In this document: piece after piece, positions 1 through 12,200 of the stretch
Layout: each line of letters starts with the position of its first letter
How positions within the stretch are numbered: the first letter of the stretch is position 1
Origin: Opisthocomus hoazin
Lineage: Eukaryota; Chordata; Aves; Opisthocomiformes; Opisthocomidae
Assembly (NCBI RefSeq): GCF_030867145.1
Contig: NC_134434.1
Coordinates: forward strand, 8,928,001-8,992,000
Direction of reading: 5' to 3'
Length of the DNA stretch: 64,000 nt
Position numbers and translations under genes: made by a program
The notes under the pieces: model-generated
Databases searched by the model: none
Told to the model about the DNA's origin: nothing
The model's input: only the letters and a program-made list of their open reading frames with translations

Positions 1-253
1 CTGCTAGGGTGTGACTCACCCGACAATATAGATTGCTCCTGCTTACTGGGGGGAATTGTGCCCCAAGCTCTATCAACTATAAAGAATGAGAACACTAACA
101 AGCTCTATATCATTAGTATAATCTTAGTGACATGAATGCCACACTGACTGTCTTTCAGTTTGCAAATACTGTCCTTGTACTTTTTTCAGGAACCTTATAG
201 CATAAGCAAAGCAATGCATTTAAGACTAATCAAAGCTCATTTTTGTTCTGTAG

Positions 254-3200
254 CTTGTAGAACGAGAGCCACTTGTGTGTCACCTAGACCTACTGGAACC
301 ACTTCCTGCTGGCCGAGAAGACCTTCCTGATGAGTTTTTTGAAGTCACAGTGGATGATGTACGGAAACGTTTGGCACAGCTGCAGAGTGAGAGGCAAGGT
401 CCCTTTCTGCTGGTGACTGAGATTGTTCCATATCTTTTTGTTGAGCAGTGTGACACTATGCACTTACAGCTGGCTGTGATCACTGGGTAAAGGGTTGTAG
501 AGAAGTTACTGGGTGTGGAATGAATGAATTAGTCATCAGCACTGGAAATCTCTGCTCTTTATGCAATTTGAGTTTAAGGGCTATGTCCTGTTTCTGTGAC
601 AGAACCCATGTTGTTGTGTGAATTGATTGAGCATTTGTGCATGAGTGTTGAAAATTTCGTCATGAAGTGTCTGTGATGCCTATGAGGTGGAAAGTTTATC
701 TGAGAACCTCAAGCTAATCAGAGATGGGCCCTCGCTGAGGAAGGGTTAAGTGAAAGATTCCTTCCCATGTTGTGCGTTTCGGGGAGTTATTCAAAGCCAC
801 TTAACACTGCACCTCTCTTTCTTTCTTTCCTTCTCCCTTCTTCTGAAAGAGAAGCCACTGCCTTTGTAATTAGATGTGCTCTTACTTGCTAGAGGCCCAA
901 AGCAGTGATGAGCTTCCGCTACCTGTTTTGATCTGACTTCACGTTAAATATTAGAAATTAAATGGATGGAATTTGTAACTTGTGATGGATAAATATATGA
1001 ACACAATGATCCAGCTTCATAGAAATAATTCAGTGACTTCAGTAGTAGCTAGTAGCATTTTCAGCCAGTAAGAAGCACCTTGTGTTTTAAGTAACAGAAT
1101 TGACCTTTTATTAGACCTCATCAGAAAAGACCAACTTTCAGACATTACCAAAAATGGAAATAAAGCAAAATCAAACTTACCCGTGAATCAAGACATGAAA
1201 ACGTTTGGAACACACACAAAGAGGGGGAAGAAGTATAGGAAGCTGGACTGATTATGCATCTCACTGTTCAAATAGATTGCTGTCAAATATTCATGAATTT
1301 ACTGTAGTCTTATTCCAGTTCTAAACTAAAAAAAAGGATTAAGGTAAACTAGGCTCCCTATCACAACAGCATTTTATTGTCTATACGTTCCTTAAAGAAA
1401 TTAATTTCATGGATGTATTTAGCTTCAAGTGGATCATAACATCCTTTAAACATTACAAGCATTCTCTTGAGACTGTGGGACAGCCTACTTTACAGTGTAA
1501 CCAAGTCTGAGTTGAACTTTTTACTTCGAGCTGATTCTTTTTTTCCCCACAGGCTGCTGAAATCCACATGAGTACACAGATTGGCCTGAAAATTTCTCAG
1601 TCGCTTGTGGGTCTGGAGTATGTAGTGGTACAAATGTAGGATCCTTTGGTTGAGGGTTACTGGAATACAACCCCCTGAAAAAAAAGAACGAATTTCCAAA
1701 CTTGCTGATGCTTGTAATCCCTTTTTCCCTCACAGCAGGGATAAAAATAAAGGCAAGTTACACATGAAACTGATAGCAGTTGGCTTCTGATCTTAACAAA
1801 AACTAGCTGCATACAATGCAGTATTTCAAATACAATTATAATTTAATTCTGACTTCATGAAGAGCGAGGAATTGGTGTGAATCAGCAGTTGGTACACAAA
1901 GAAGGAATGGAGCATGTTAGTTTCGTGTTTGCTTTTCAGATTATAAATTGGCACTTTTGCATCTTGGAATGTGGTGTACCAGCTGACAGTTCTGAGCACG
2001 GTTGATGAAGTAAGCCTGTAGTTGTGTTGTTCGTTAGCTCTTCCTGAGATACCTTGATAATTCTTAAAATGAAAAGAGATCCTTCAAAGTGTCTAGGTGT
2101 AAGAGATTAATGTGCAAATAGTTGTGCAGAATTATATCAAATGTTTCATCAAAATCTAGCGTAGTAAATAGTTTATGGAGAATTAAGTGCAAACAAGGAA
2201 AATGGACTAAAGCTGAACGTGGGATCTGTGGGATCTAAGCTTATTTCTTTACTTACAGGAAAATATATAATTGTTTTTTCTTGAATTAGTGGTTTCATCT
2301 TAAATACAGGTAGATTTTTTTGACACCCACTACTCCTTTTAGAACACCCGTCCACACTGCCAGTTCTTGAATGATCTGAAACTTCTGATTTTTGTTTTGT
2401 TTCCCTTTTGCTGATTAATACCCATTAATTTCTTGTGCCAGCATTGTTTTTCAGCTTCAGTAGCTCTTCTCCCTCCCTGGAGTAGTCTCGTCTGACTTTA
2501 GTCTCTGTTTTATTGGATTAATAAGTCCACCTCTTCTTCTTCTTCTTGAGTAGTCTAAGCAAACATTCCTCTGCTCTCCTTACTGTCTTTTCTGGCGTCT
2601 GCTGTAATGAACTTACTTTTAAACTTTCGCAAGAAAAAGAATTTTATACAGTATTGTTGCTGATGCTCAGTAGTTCCATATATGAGATTTTAGGGGTAGG
2701 AACCACAGGAGGTGGGGAAAATGCTGAAGGGTACATGGAATGGTTGAGCAGTTCTCATCAGCCCTGCATGGACCTTTCTCTTTCTCGGTAAAATAAAAAT
2801 AAATTTTAAAATTACAAAGTGACAGCTTATCTTCTTCCCATGCATCTAGGAAACGCCTGGAAGAAGCTCCACTGATGACAAAATCTTTGAGGGAGGCTCA
2901 GCTGAAGGAGAAGTTAGAGCGTTATCCAAAGGTAGCCTTTGTTCTTCTTCCAGTCCCTCTGGCTAGTCCAGACTAGGGGATTGAGTAATTTTGGGAATCA
3001 ATTGTGATAAACAGGATCTTGAGCTACTCCTAGGAAGACTTTTAAAATTCCTGTCCCTGCTAATTGTTAGTGGGACTTGCATAACAGTTGTACCATGTAA
3101 AAATCAGCTGGCCTGTAATCATTATGGTTGAGTGGCAGGCAATATAGCTCCCTTTATTTTGTTCCAGATGTTTCAAAACCCTTGTGTTGTGCAGACGTCA

Positions 3201-6200
3201 GTCTGCATGACTGAACTCTCCTCTGTAGTCTCTTACATTTTGATAATATCTCATTAGAAGTTAAATGATAAGATGTTACAGATTGGAGATAGCTTACTCG
3301 GTAAATACGATCCTAATGCAGTTTTTGTCTCTGGTGATTTATTGAAGGAAAAAAAAAAAAAGAGACTAAGTTCCCAAGTTAAGTGCTTTTTGACCAATGC
3401 TGGAAATAGAATGGTACGAGTTACTTCAGATGTATGGCAGGAGGATTCTTGCTGCTATGGATGCTTCAAGATACTGATAGGCTGTCTGTACCTGTCTGTG
3501 GGTGACTTTCTACTTTGTGCGTCACTTAGCACAGGGAGCTCGTACTCTCTGAGTAAGTGCTGCTGCATTGTACACCGTACTGTTTCTATAGATGAGCTCT
3601 CTTACAGCCTTTGAAAGCCAGGCAGCCCATGTTCTCTGAGGAGCTGCACAGTAGCTGTTAGCCAGTATGCTATTCTACCCCCGTAGAGTAAATATCTTGA
3701 ATCTCCCCGTTTAAAAAAAACAGCTTGCTCACAAATTCTAAGCCAAGGACAGGAGTTACAGAACAGCCTTAAACAAATCACCTGTTGTGCTTTGCCTCTA
3801 ACTTAGGTGGTGTTGAGAGTCCATTTCCCAGACCGTCATGTTCTACAGGGGTTCTTCCTTCCTAGTGAAACTGGTAAGAGCAGTCTCCACTGTGTGTAGC
3901 TGCAGCTAACCTCTCATCGTTGATTAGTTGCATGACAAAAGAGAGTGGCTCTGGACAGATCTTTCTGCTCTCCAGGGAAGTAATACTGCTCTTAAAAAGC
4001 AGCAGTAGCTAGTTACGCTGTCCTTACAGGGTCCCTGAACTGGATGAGAAAAGCGTCTGGGGTAATTTTCTTAGTTAAGCGGAATTTATTTCCAGGACTA
4101 CTTGATGGTGAAATACTTGTGCTCAGAAAACTGTCCCACTTGATGTCACATTGTCTGTGTCCAAATGGTATGTTACTGAGATGAATTTGGACACTTCTCT
4201 ATGTTAAAGCTTAAAAATTTTGGGGGAAACCTCCCCCATCCAAAACAAAACCAAAAAAAACAGGAAGAAGAAAAAGAAGCTGTAATAAGAATAACAAGGG
4301 ATGAACCTTTCTGCCTCTGTCAGTTCACAAAAGGTGGTCAGACCAAGTAGCTCTTACTGTTGTTAATTGAGATCATCTTGGTCTCAGCTGGCAGTGAAGG
4401 TTACCCATACAATTTTTTTGATACTTTTGTATGGAACAAGAACTAATAACTAGTTACTAGAGTCTCATGTGGGTGGTCTCTGCAAATCTTGCGGCTGCTG
4501 TTGGATTTCCTAGGAAGAATTTCACTGGCATCCTTAGATTTTGCTAAGAGACCAGCATGTCTAAGTGTATGTGGTGGTTTTGGTTTTTTTTTTTTTTTTT
4601 TACAATTTGTAGTCGTAAGTGTTCTTTTGAGAAAAAGGCAATCTGCAGCCACTGTGGAGCGCAATTCTTCTGGTAAAGGTTAGTCTTTTTGCCCACCGTC
4701 TGAAGAAACTAATGTAATTCAGCAAACCTTTCTTTCCTTTTTTTCGCAGTTGGCATTTTGAAGGACTTTGTAAGAAGCCACCTTGCAGATGCAGACTTGC
4801 CATTTTACTTGTGTGAGTGTGCTGTTGGTAATATTTGGCCTGACTTTACAAAGCCTGTTCCTAGCTGTGGTGCATATAGGATCTTGTGATGCCATGCGGT
4901 GTGACCTGGGGAGGCATTCCTTCCCTGAATACAGCCTCAGAGTGTGAAGAAGCTGTAGCCTGCTCACTTAGCCACATTGTGCTTCTGCCTAATAAGAAGC
5001 CTGTGTGGGCAATGTGAATGTGTCACTCCTTTAAAGAGCAGTAATCCCTCACATACCTGCTGTATTTATTGTTTTGGTTGCTGGGTGGTCCTGTTTTGTA
5101 ACTTGTTTTTTAACTTCAGTTATTGCACCTCCCAGAATCATCTTGAACAATGAAAGTTTGACACTCTTCGAGGTAAGGACTCACATGTGTGCTCTGATTC
5201 TCTCTGACTTGCTGCTCCTCTTCACCTCGCTATATGCTTTAGTTGATTTTAAAAGAAGCTATATAATGTTGTCATCCCTGTAGACTTCTGCTTAGCCAAG
5301 ACTAAGGAACCAGGTGTTTCGGAGCACAAGCTCTTCACCAGAAGAGGTCCACCTTGTGCAACAATATGCGCTGGCGTATTGTGGCAGCGTTGGGGGGTTG
5401 CGTTGTTGCGTACATAGTCTCTGTGCCTTGCTGAATCTCAGCTGTATTTAGTCTTGAAACATTATTCCAAGAGGTGAGCTGATAGGATGTGCTGTATCTG
5501 CAGTTGGACTAGTGCAGTAGGAGGTGAGACACTGAGTTTGGATAGGTAACTGTTTTCAATTTCTACAGCAGGAGCTAGAGGCCATAGCAGGCAAAAATCT
5601 GACCTTTTTGATAATCACTATGTGAGAATTTATTTTAAGTCTGCTTGTACATTGAGGAATACGTACACTCTGTGTGCGACTTCTCAGAGGCTGAAATTTA
5701 GGTTTTGAAAGCCAGATTCTTGGAGGTTTTTTGCAAATGTCAGATGAGTTGCTCTGGAAGTCTCTGGCTACAGACTCTTGGCTGTGTAAATCACACACAC
5801 GTTAAGAGACTGATCGAGTGATTTTGCCAGCAACTTTGCCCCAAACTCACCATGTTTGAAATGTGCTGTCGTTCAGGGAGAGGGTAGAGAAAGGGGCCTT
5901 TCAGGCAGTGTGGTGAATCAGGTGGGGATTAGCATGCTTCTGAAGTTGTTTGTAATGGAGCTTTCCAAATTCCACAACTTCCTGAGTGGGCCATGTGGAA
6001 GAGATAGATGTGCAGCTGCTTTTGGACTGTTGAATGTTCAAGGAAGCGAAGTGTGGATCTCTGTGTTCACAATGGGAAGTCTCTCCCCTTCCTAATACCC
6101 TGTTAAGAATTCTGTGCTGAGATTTGAAGTTTTGGGAGTGGTTTTGTTGATGTTGGAGTTCGTTGTGTTGTTACTGTGCCTGTGACAGGTTTAGCTTCCT

Positions 6201-9200
6201 AGGGAGTCCTGAGCTTCTCAGGGATCACAGCCCTGTTTGATGCTGTGGTTCAGGAGTTGCTGTGCAGTAGCTCTTGGCCCCCACCCAGCTTTGCAGCCTG
6301 ACGACTCCTCTGTTCTGTCAGCCTTCCTGCTTTCTGCCTGAGCATGGCCTCTGCTCAGAGGTGCAGTGTGCATGGCTGTGCTTCTCCCACCGACAGGAAT
6401 CAGACAGTGTATGTGTTCGTAAGACGTAATGTCATCGTGGGTGGGGAGAGCAATGATTTTTCTTTTCAAAGCCATTTTGTGTATTTTAATTAACAATGAA
6501 AATACCAGTGGAAAGCGCTTTGTGTCTTTGAGCCAGGAGATTTTGCCATTTGAGCATGAAGGCAGTTCTCCCAGCTTCCTCTGACTTGTGCCATTCAAAA
6601 CACTGTCTCAAAGCACACATGGTAACCATGATGGGAAATGCAAAGGACAAATCTTGTCTTCAGATTTCTGAGAAATCCCACGAAGGGGAAACTGGCTATG
6701 GTTGCATTGCTAATGATATATTTGGAAAACATTCAGAGGAACAGCAGGTAATAAAAAATGTTCTGCACTTGTTAGCAGTTCTGAGGCAAGGGAAGCAGAC
6801 GTAGAGTGGTGACTAGTACAGACTGGTCTGACATGACACACATGCACTACTCTCAGCCTTTCTCTGTCTCATATTTTTTTAATTTGTTTTGTCTTTCTTA
6901 TTTTGGTCCTAAGCTGTCATGTCTGAGAACATCCCTTACCTAGAGCGCCTTTATGCACGTTTTCTAACATGCTTTTTGGAAAGCTTTTTTCATTGTTCCA
7001 AAGTGTGGTCTCTGCAGCTCTCACCAACAGAGGTCTCCTGCAGAAACAGACTAAGTAGGCTAGAATGTGTCAGTCTGCAAAAGATGTGACTGGGAAAGAA
7101 CGAACATATTGAGGAGAAGCTGGAAGGGGTTGATTTCTTACTCTCTACAGTAGTAAATGGCATCAAGTGAGGCAAGCAGGAGCTAGAATAGGTGGAAGAA
7201 GGTAGTTGTGTTCATGCAACAGAAAGCTGAAGTGTGGAATTCCTTGTCATGGGATGCTATATACTGAAAGTATATACTGATTCAAGAGAAATTTGGACCA
7301 GTTGAAGGAAGGTATCTGCTGAGAGTCTCTTAATATGTAGAAATCATCTCAGGGAGCTTCTGAACTGAAAATCTTTGCTAGCTAATAGTACTAAGGAAAA
7401 GTATCACATGTGAGCAAAGAGAAAGGATACTCTTTGTTTTTTTGTTCATGTTTAGAGACAGGATACTGGCTGGACTGAGTAGACTTTTGGTCTGTGTGCA
7501 GTTGTTCTTATGTCCTTGTGTGTTGCTGGAGGTGGACTGACCAGGTTACCTTGGCAACTCACCTGGTCCAACAGCAATTCCTGTATTGACTCAGCTGCCT
7601 TATAGATTGAATGATAATGGACTAACACACATGAAACGGTGCACAAAATTTCGTGTATAGCAGAGGATTTGAACTGGCGTATGTGACTTACTTCTTTGAA
7701 TATCCTGGAATAATTAAGCCTGTGTAGCTTTACTGCCTGTTAGGTGTTTTAAGGTTTTTTTTCAGATTTATGGTTTCATTAATAGAACTGTTTTGTATAT
7801 AATTCTCCCCATTGTAAGGAGAGAAAGGAAAAAAAAAAAAAAAGGAAAAAAACCCAGACAGTATGAGCTTCAGAGTTCTGGAGAAAACAGCTAATAATAT
7901 CAGTGGAATTTGTTGGATTTTCTTTTGCTATGTGACGTCCTGTGTAGCATTTCATGTCTGTGAGAAAAAGATGCAAAGTATAAGCAACTTGTTCCCAAGG
8001 TGGTGTGTTCTTCTGTACCGTGCAAGTGATGATGTGACACATTTAGGTAAAGGGAAATGAGTCTGTGAAGCAGTAAGGGCACTGCGAACTCCATCTAACC
8101 AGGTGTCCTGTAGAAGCTTTTTTCTGCATACTAATTTTTATTGTTTCTTGAGACATTTCTGCTGAAAACCCTAAGATGAATGTTTGTCGTTTTAAAGGAA
8201 CTTTATCTGAGCAATTTAGACAGTGGACGGATAGCTGCTGGTTACAGCTGAGTCAGCTGAAGAGGCTGCTGCCCCAGTTATTCTCACATCTGTCACCTGG
8301 TCTGCTATCTGTTTCGTTCTACATGAGTTGGATAAATATAAACAGTTTAAATAACAGATGTTTGCAGGCTCAGGTCTCTTGACTGAAGTGGGTTAGAGTC
8401 TCATAACATGCAAATGCAAGTGATTGTTAATGTCTTGCAATGAGTGGTAGTGATGGGCTGAAGAAAGTAACCTTGTCAGGAGTATAGTTTTAGCTGGGAG
8501 GATATGTGTGTCTGCAACATCGTGAAAGTAGTTTTGCTCATATATTTCTCACACTTTACAAGAGTTTGCTGATGCACTTGCACCAATGGACCCGAGCAAA
8601 CTTGTTCTGCGTGAGACCTTGCTAAAGTTTATGGTGAGTTTAAAGAACTCCCTTCCGGGTTCTGTATTTTTTCTCCTTCTGCAGTTGAGTATATAAACTT
8701 TGTGAAGTTTATACTTATAATGTAGCTTGTACTCATAGCCCATCTGTTGCAGAAACCTCAGATGGTTGGAAATGTGTACTCAGCTGTAGGTATTCAACTT
8801 TCTAGATTTTTTTTTCACAATGCAGATTGTGGAACATTTCAAAAGGCTATTGTTTTCAAAAGTTTATCCCCAGAATTAGGATAGCCCATCCAGTTCATCA
8901 CAGCTGACTTGCAAAAATGAGTTGATGGTGAAAAGAGCAGGCCAGAGCATTTTTGTATTTTTTTTTTTCTTTTAAAAAATATTTTTTTAATCATTATATT
9001 CAGGGAGACTTTAACTGTGACTACAGGGCGGTAGGGCATTGGAAGTGAGTGTGTGATTTGACCTAAATGCTTGAGGCTAGCAACACTACTCTAATGAGGG
9101 GAGCAGAGTAGAGGCTTAACAATAAGAGAAGACGTGTTACTGGATTGGCAAGAAACAGCAGGGGAGTTGATTTGTTTGAGGAGCAAAGAAATTCATGTAT

Positions 9201-12200
9201 GTTCAGGGTGAGGTGTGAGAAGGGAGAAGGCTGCAAGGGGCAGAGGCGACTTTGAAGGATAAAACAGGGTGAAGAGAGGGAGCAGAAAGAAATGTGTGCC
9301 TGGACAGGTCTGGGTTCCACTGTCTATTCAGAGTTTTAGATTTTGGGGCAATGGCTTGTGCAGTGCCAGAAACGTGTGCTGGGGGAAGGGCACACGAGCA
9401 TGTGCATTAAAACCTTGAAGTTGTTTGGTGCAGCTGAGTGTAAAATGGCCATTATGTAAAATGGGTTTGCAGATCGGAGGAGCTGTGTTTAATGGCAGCG
9501 ACTGTGTAGCTTATGTCCCTTGCCTGGGGCTCTTCAGCTCTTTCAGGTCATGGTCTGTTACGGCAGGAATGATTCTGTGTGTTTATAAACATTTTATTTG
9601 GATGAAGCATCAAACAGGAAGAAACAATTCCTGCCAAGAACTTGTCATACCATTCTGGTTACCCATACTGCTTGTCAGAGACCACAGTGCTCTAACTTAC
9701 TAGGATGGTGCCTTTTCCCAGTTTAGGTCGGCTGATTCTGGGTGAAGCTTTGCTCCCCTTTACCAGTCTAAATCCTTTTTCGTCTTTAACTTTCACCTTC
9801 AGTAAGTGAAGGCCCTGTGCTGTAATGTCTTCTGCTTGGCTAGGCTTTCCCATCTGCTGCTGCAGATCTGCGTGCTTGGCAGGGGCTGAAGGGGGGCTTT
9901 CTTCTCCGGGAAGACGCGGGTACGGAAGTTGCTCTAGCTTTCATGTCCCTGGCAACTGTGTTATTGTTGGATGCCCTTTTTATAGGCGGCTGTTACTAAT
10001 TGGGCTGCTTTGCCTGCGCCTCAGTGCTCCCAGTAAAAATGACCCTGGCCCAGACCAGGAGCAAGAGAGGTGATATTTCTGGTGTGGGGCCAGGTGGGGC
10101 AGCCCTGGGGACAGGACTTGCTCGTCGCGTCTCACCTGCTCTCTAGTACTGCCTTCCAAAATGTGAAGTGTTCAGTCTCGGCAGAAGTTTGTGTGGGTCA
10201 GTATCCACGCTCGAGGGCTGCAGTGCAGGCTGCGGTGCCTTGTCCTACTCTGGATGGGGTTAGGCTGTGTATGGGTGGGTTAGGTGAAGACTTTGCCCCT
10301 TTCAGGCATCATGGGGTCTGTGGAAGAGAAACCTTTTGTACTTTAGTCAGAGGTCCCATTCTGTTTCCACTATCTGGAAGGAAAGAGATGAAAAGACAGA
10401 GCTGCTCTGTAAAGGCAAAAGGCATATGGTTAAGGCATTTTGTAAAATGTATGGCTTTCGGGCTGGAGGAAAAAGAGCTTTTACACTAAGGTGACCCTGC
10501 GATACTCAGCATCTCCATAGTGTGAGAGGTTTTTCTGGAATAATACTGTGTTTTGGTACATAAAGTGCAAATGTGAATGAAGGGCTGTGGTGCGTGTGGT
10601 TCTTCTCACATTGTAGGGAAAAGGGAGCATGAGTAAAGTCACGAAACAGCTAATTTCTCAAGCTTTTTTGTGTTTTTTTTTTTTTTTTTATAAAGGTGTG
10701 TGAAAGGTTGAGGAGGGATGTTGTCTTTAGCAGTAGTACAGCTCTTTAAGATTGTGAGGTTGTATCATGTAACCGCCAAAATTTGCAGCTTTTGTTCCAG
10801 ATGCTCTGTGTCAGTAGGGTTAGGAATAGCCTGCTGGAATGCGTTGCACCTGATGTGGTTCCCTTGCAAAGGTGTGTGCACGTAACCTGACACTTGATTG
10901 TAGTGGGATATTTCTTAGATGACTAGAAACCTATGTTTCTGTTCAGAACAAATCTTCCAAAACAGGTACTACCATGTTGTATCTAGCCATTTTGGATTTT
11001 TTCAACATTTAACTGTCATATTATTAGGCTGTTCACTCTTTCATACACATCTTACCTGAGCGGAAGATAACAAACCAAAATAGAGGTAGACCGTAGGTAC
11101 TTCGTAGAACCTCTGAAGTGTATATTCATTTCAGGAATAAAGTGACTTTCAGAGGAAGCAAAGGCAATCACAAGGAAAATTGCACTGAAATCTAAGTATC
11201 TCAATGATAACTGTGAGCTGTAGTTGAAATTGTATGAGCCTTAGAATTTCTGACTTTCAAGCATGAGATTTTGTCTAATTACCCGGTTCCATAAATGCTT
11301 TTCCATTTTTTTTTTTTTTTTTAAAACGTGTGGCTTATTCTCCTTTTGCTTTCAGGGACTTCTTAGATTCTTGTTCCCCAAATATGGTGCTTAAACTCTT
11401 GAGAAACAGAAAATGAGAAATACTTAAGAAAACCAAAGACTAAAAGAATAGAAGTTGGCTTATGGCTTCTGCACAGTCCATTCTTGCTTTTCTAGGTTGC
11501 CTCCTGTCTTTTCAAAATACATGATGCTTTCATGTCTAAACCTAAGTGGACTGCTATTATTACTTTTAAGTAGGACTGTGGCAAAGAAGCGTACAACTAT
11601 TTATTCCCTTCATTTTAGTCATAGGCTACTTTATGGCCTTCTGTTTTCTCCTTTTGTTTGAGAAGTGCCTTGGTACATAAGGAATTCTAGCAGCATCCTC
11701 CAAGGATATGGGAATTCTCTTGATGAACTTAAGAAAGATTTTTCTAGAAACTTACGGTCTTTTCTGAGACTGTCAGAGGCAGAACCTTCCTGAGCCCAAG
11801 CACAGAGTGTTCTGGACATTGACCACTGTCACCCTGGATGTTTTAGGAACTTACTGTCATGGAGACTGCATGATTGATGGTATCACAACCCTGCCCTCCA
11901 CTAGGGCAGAGGGTAGAGTTGCTTCTTCTGTGATATGACTGGGAGTTGCTTGTTTGGGATTGCTTGTCCAATGTCATATGTGAATCACGGAGTTGCATCT
12001 AGCTTTCCAGGTCTTAAGTTAGCAGTAAGTTATCCTCCACTCTATAGACTGCCTTGGTGCTGTCTGTAAGAAAAAGTGGATGATGCCTGAGGCAGTAACA
12101 TGAGCACATTTGAGCATTCAAATATTTATAAATGACTGAAATTTGTGCTGAAGCCAGTAACAGGAGTCATGGCAGATGGTGGAGTACCATATTATCAACA

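Noticed and set aside
1998-2052. Possible C/D box snoRNA (TTGATGA and CTGA about 50 bp apart)
   Set aside because: The C-box lacks the purine start, no terminal stem pairs up and no guide region was recognised.
6218-6598. 126-codon minus-strand ORF in the ASPSCR1 intron
   Set aside because: No domain, no splice partners and no nearby promoter island. It is a plausible chance ORF in 16 kb of intron.
9825-10489. Two consecutive plus-strand ORFs (82 and 139 codons) in a slightly GC-richer part of the intron
   Set aside because: They are in different frames, lack similarity to known families and have no consensus splice arrangement. I could not support a nested gene.
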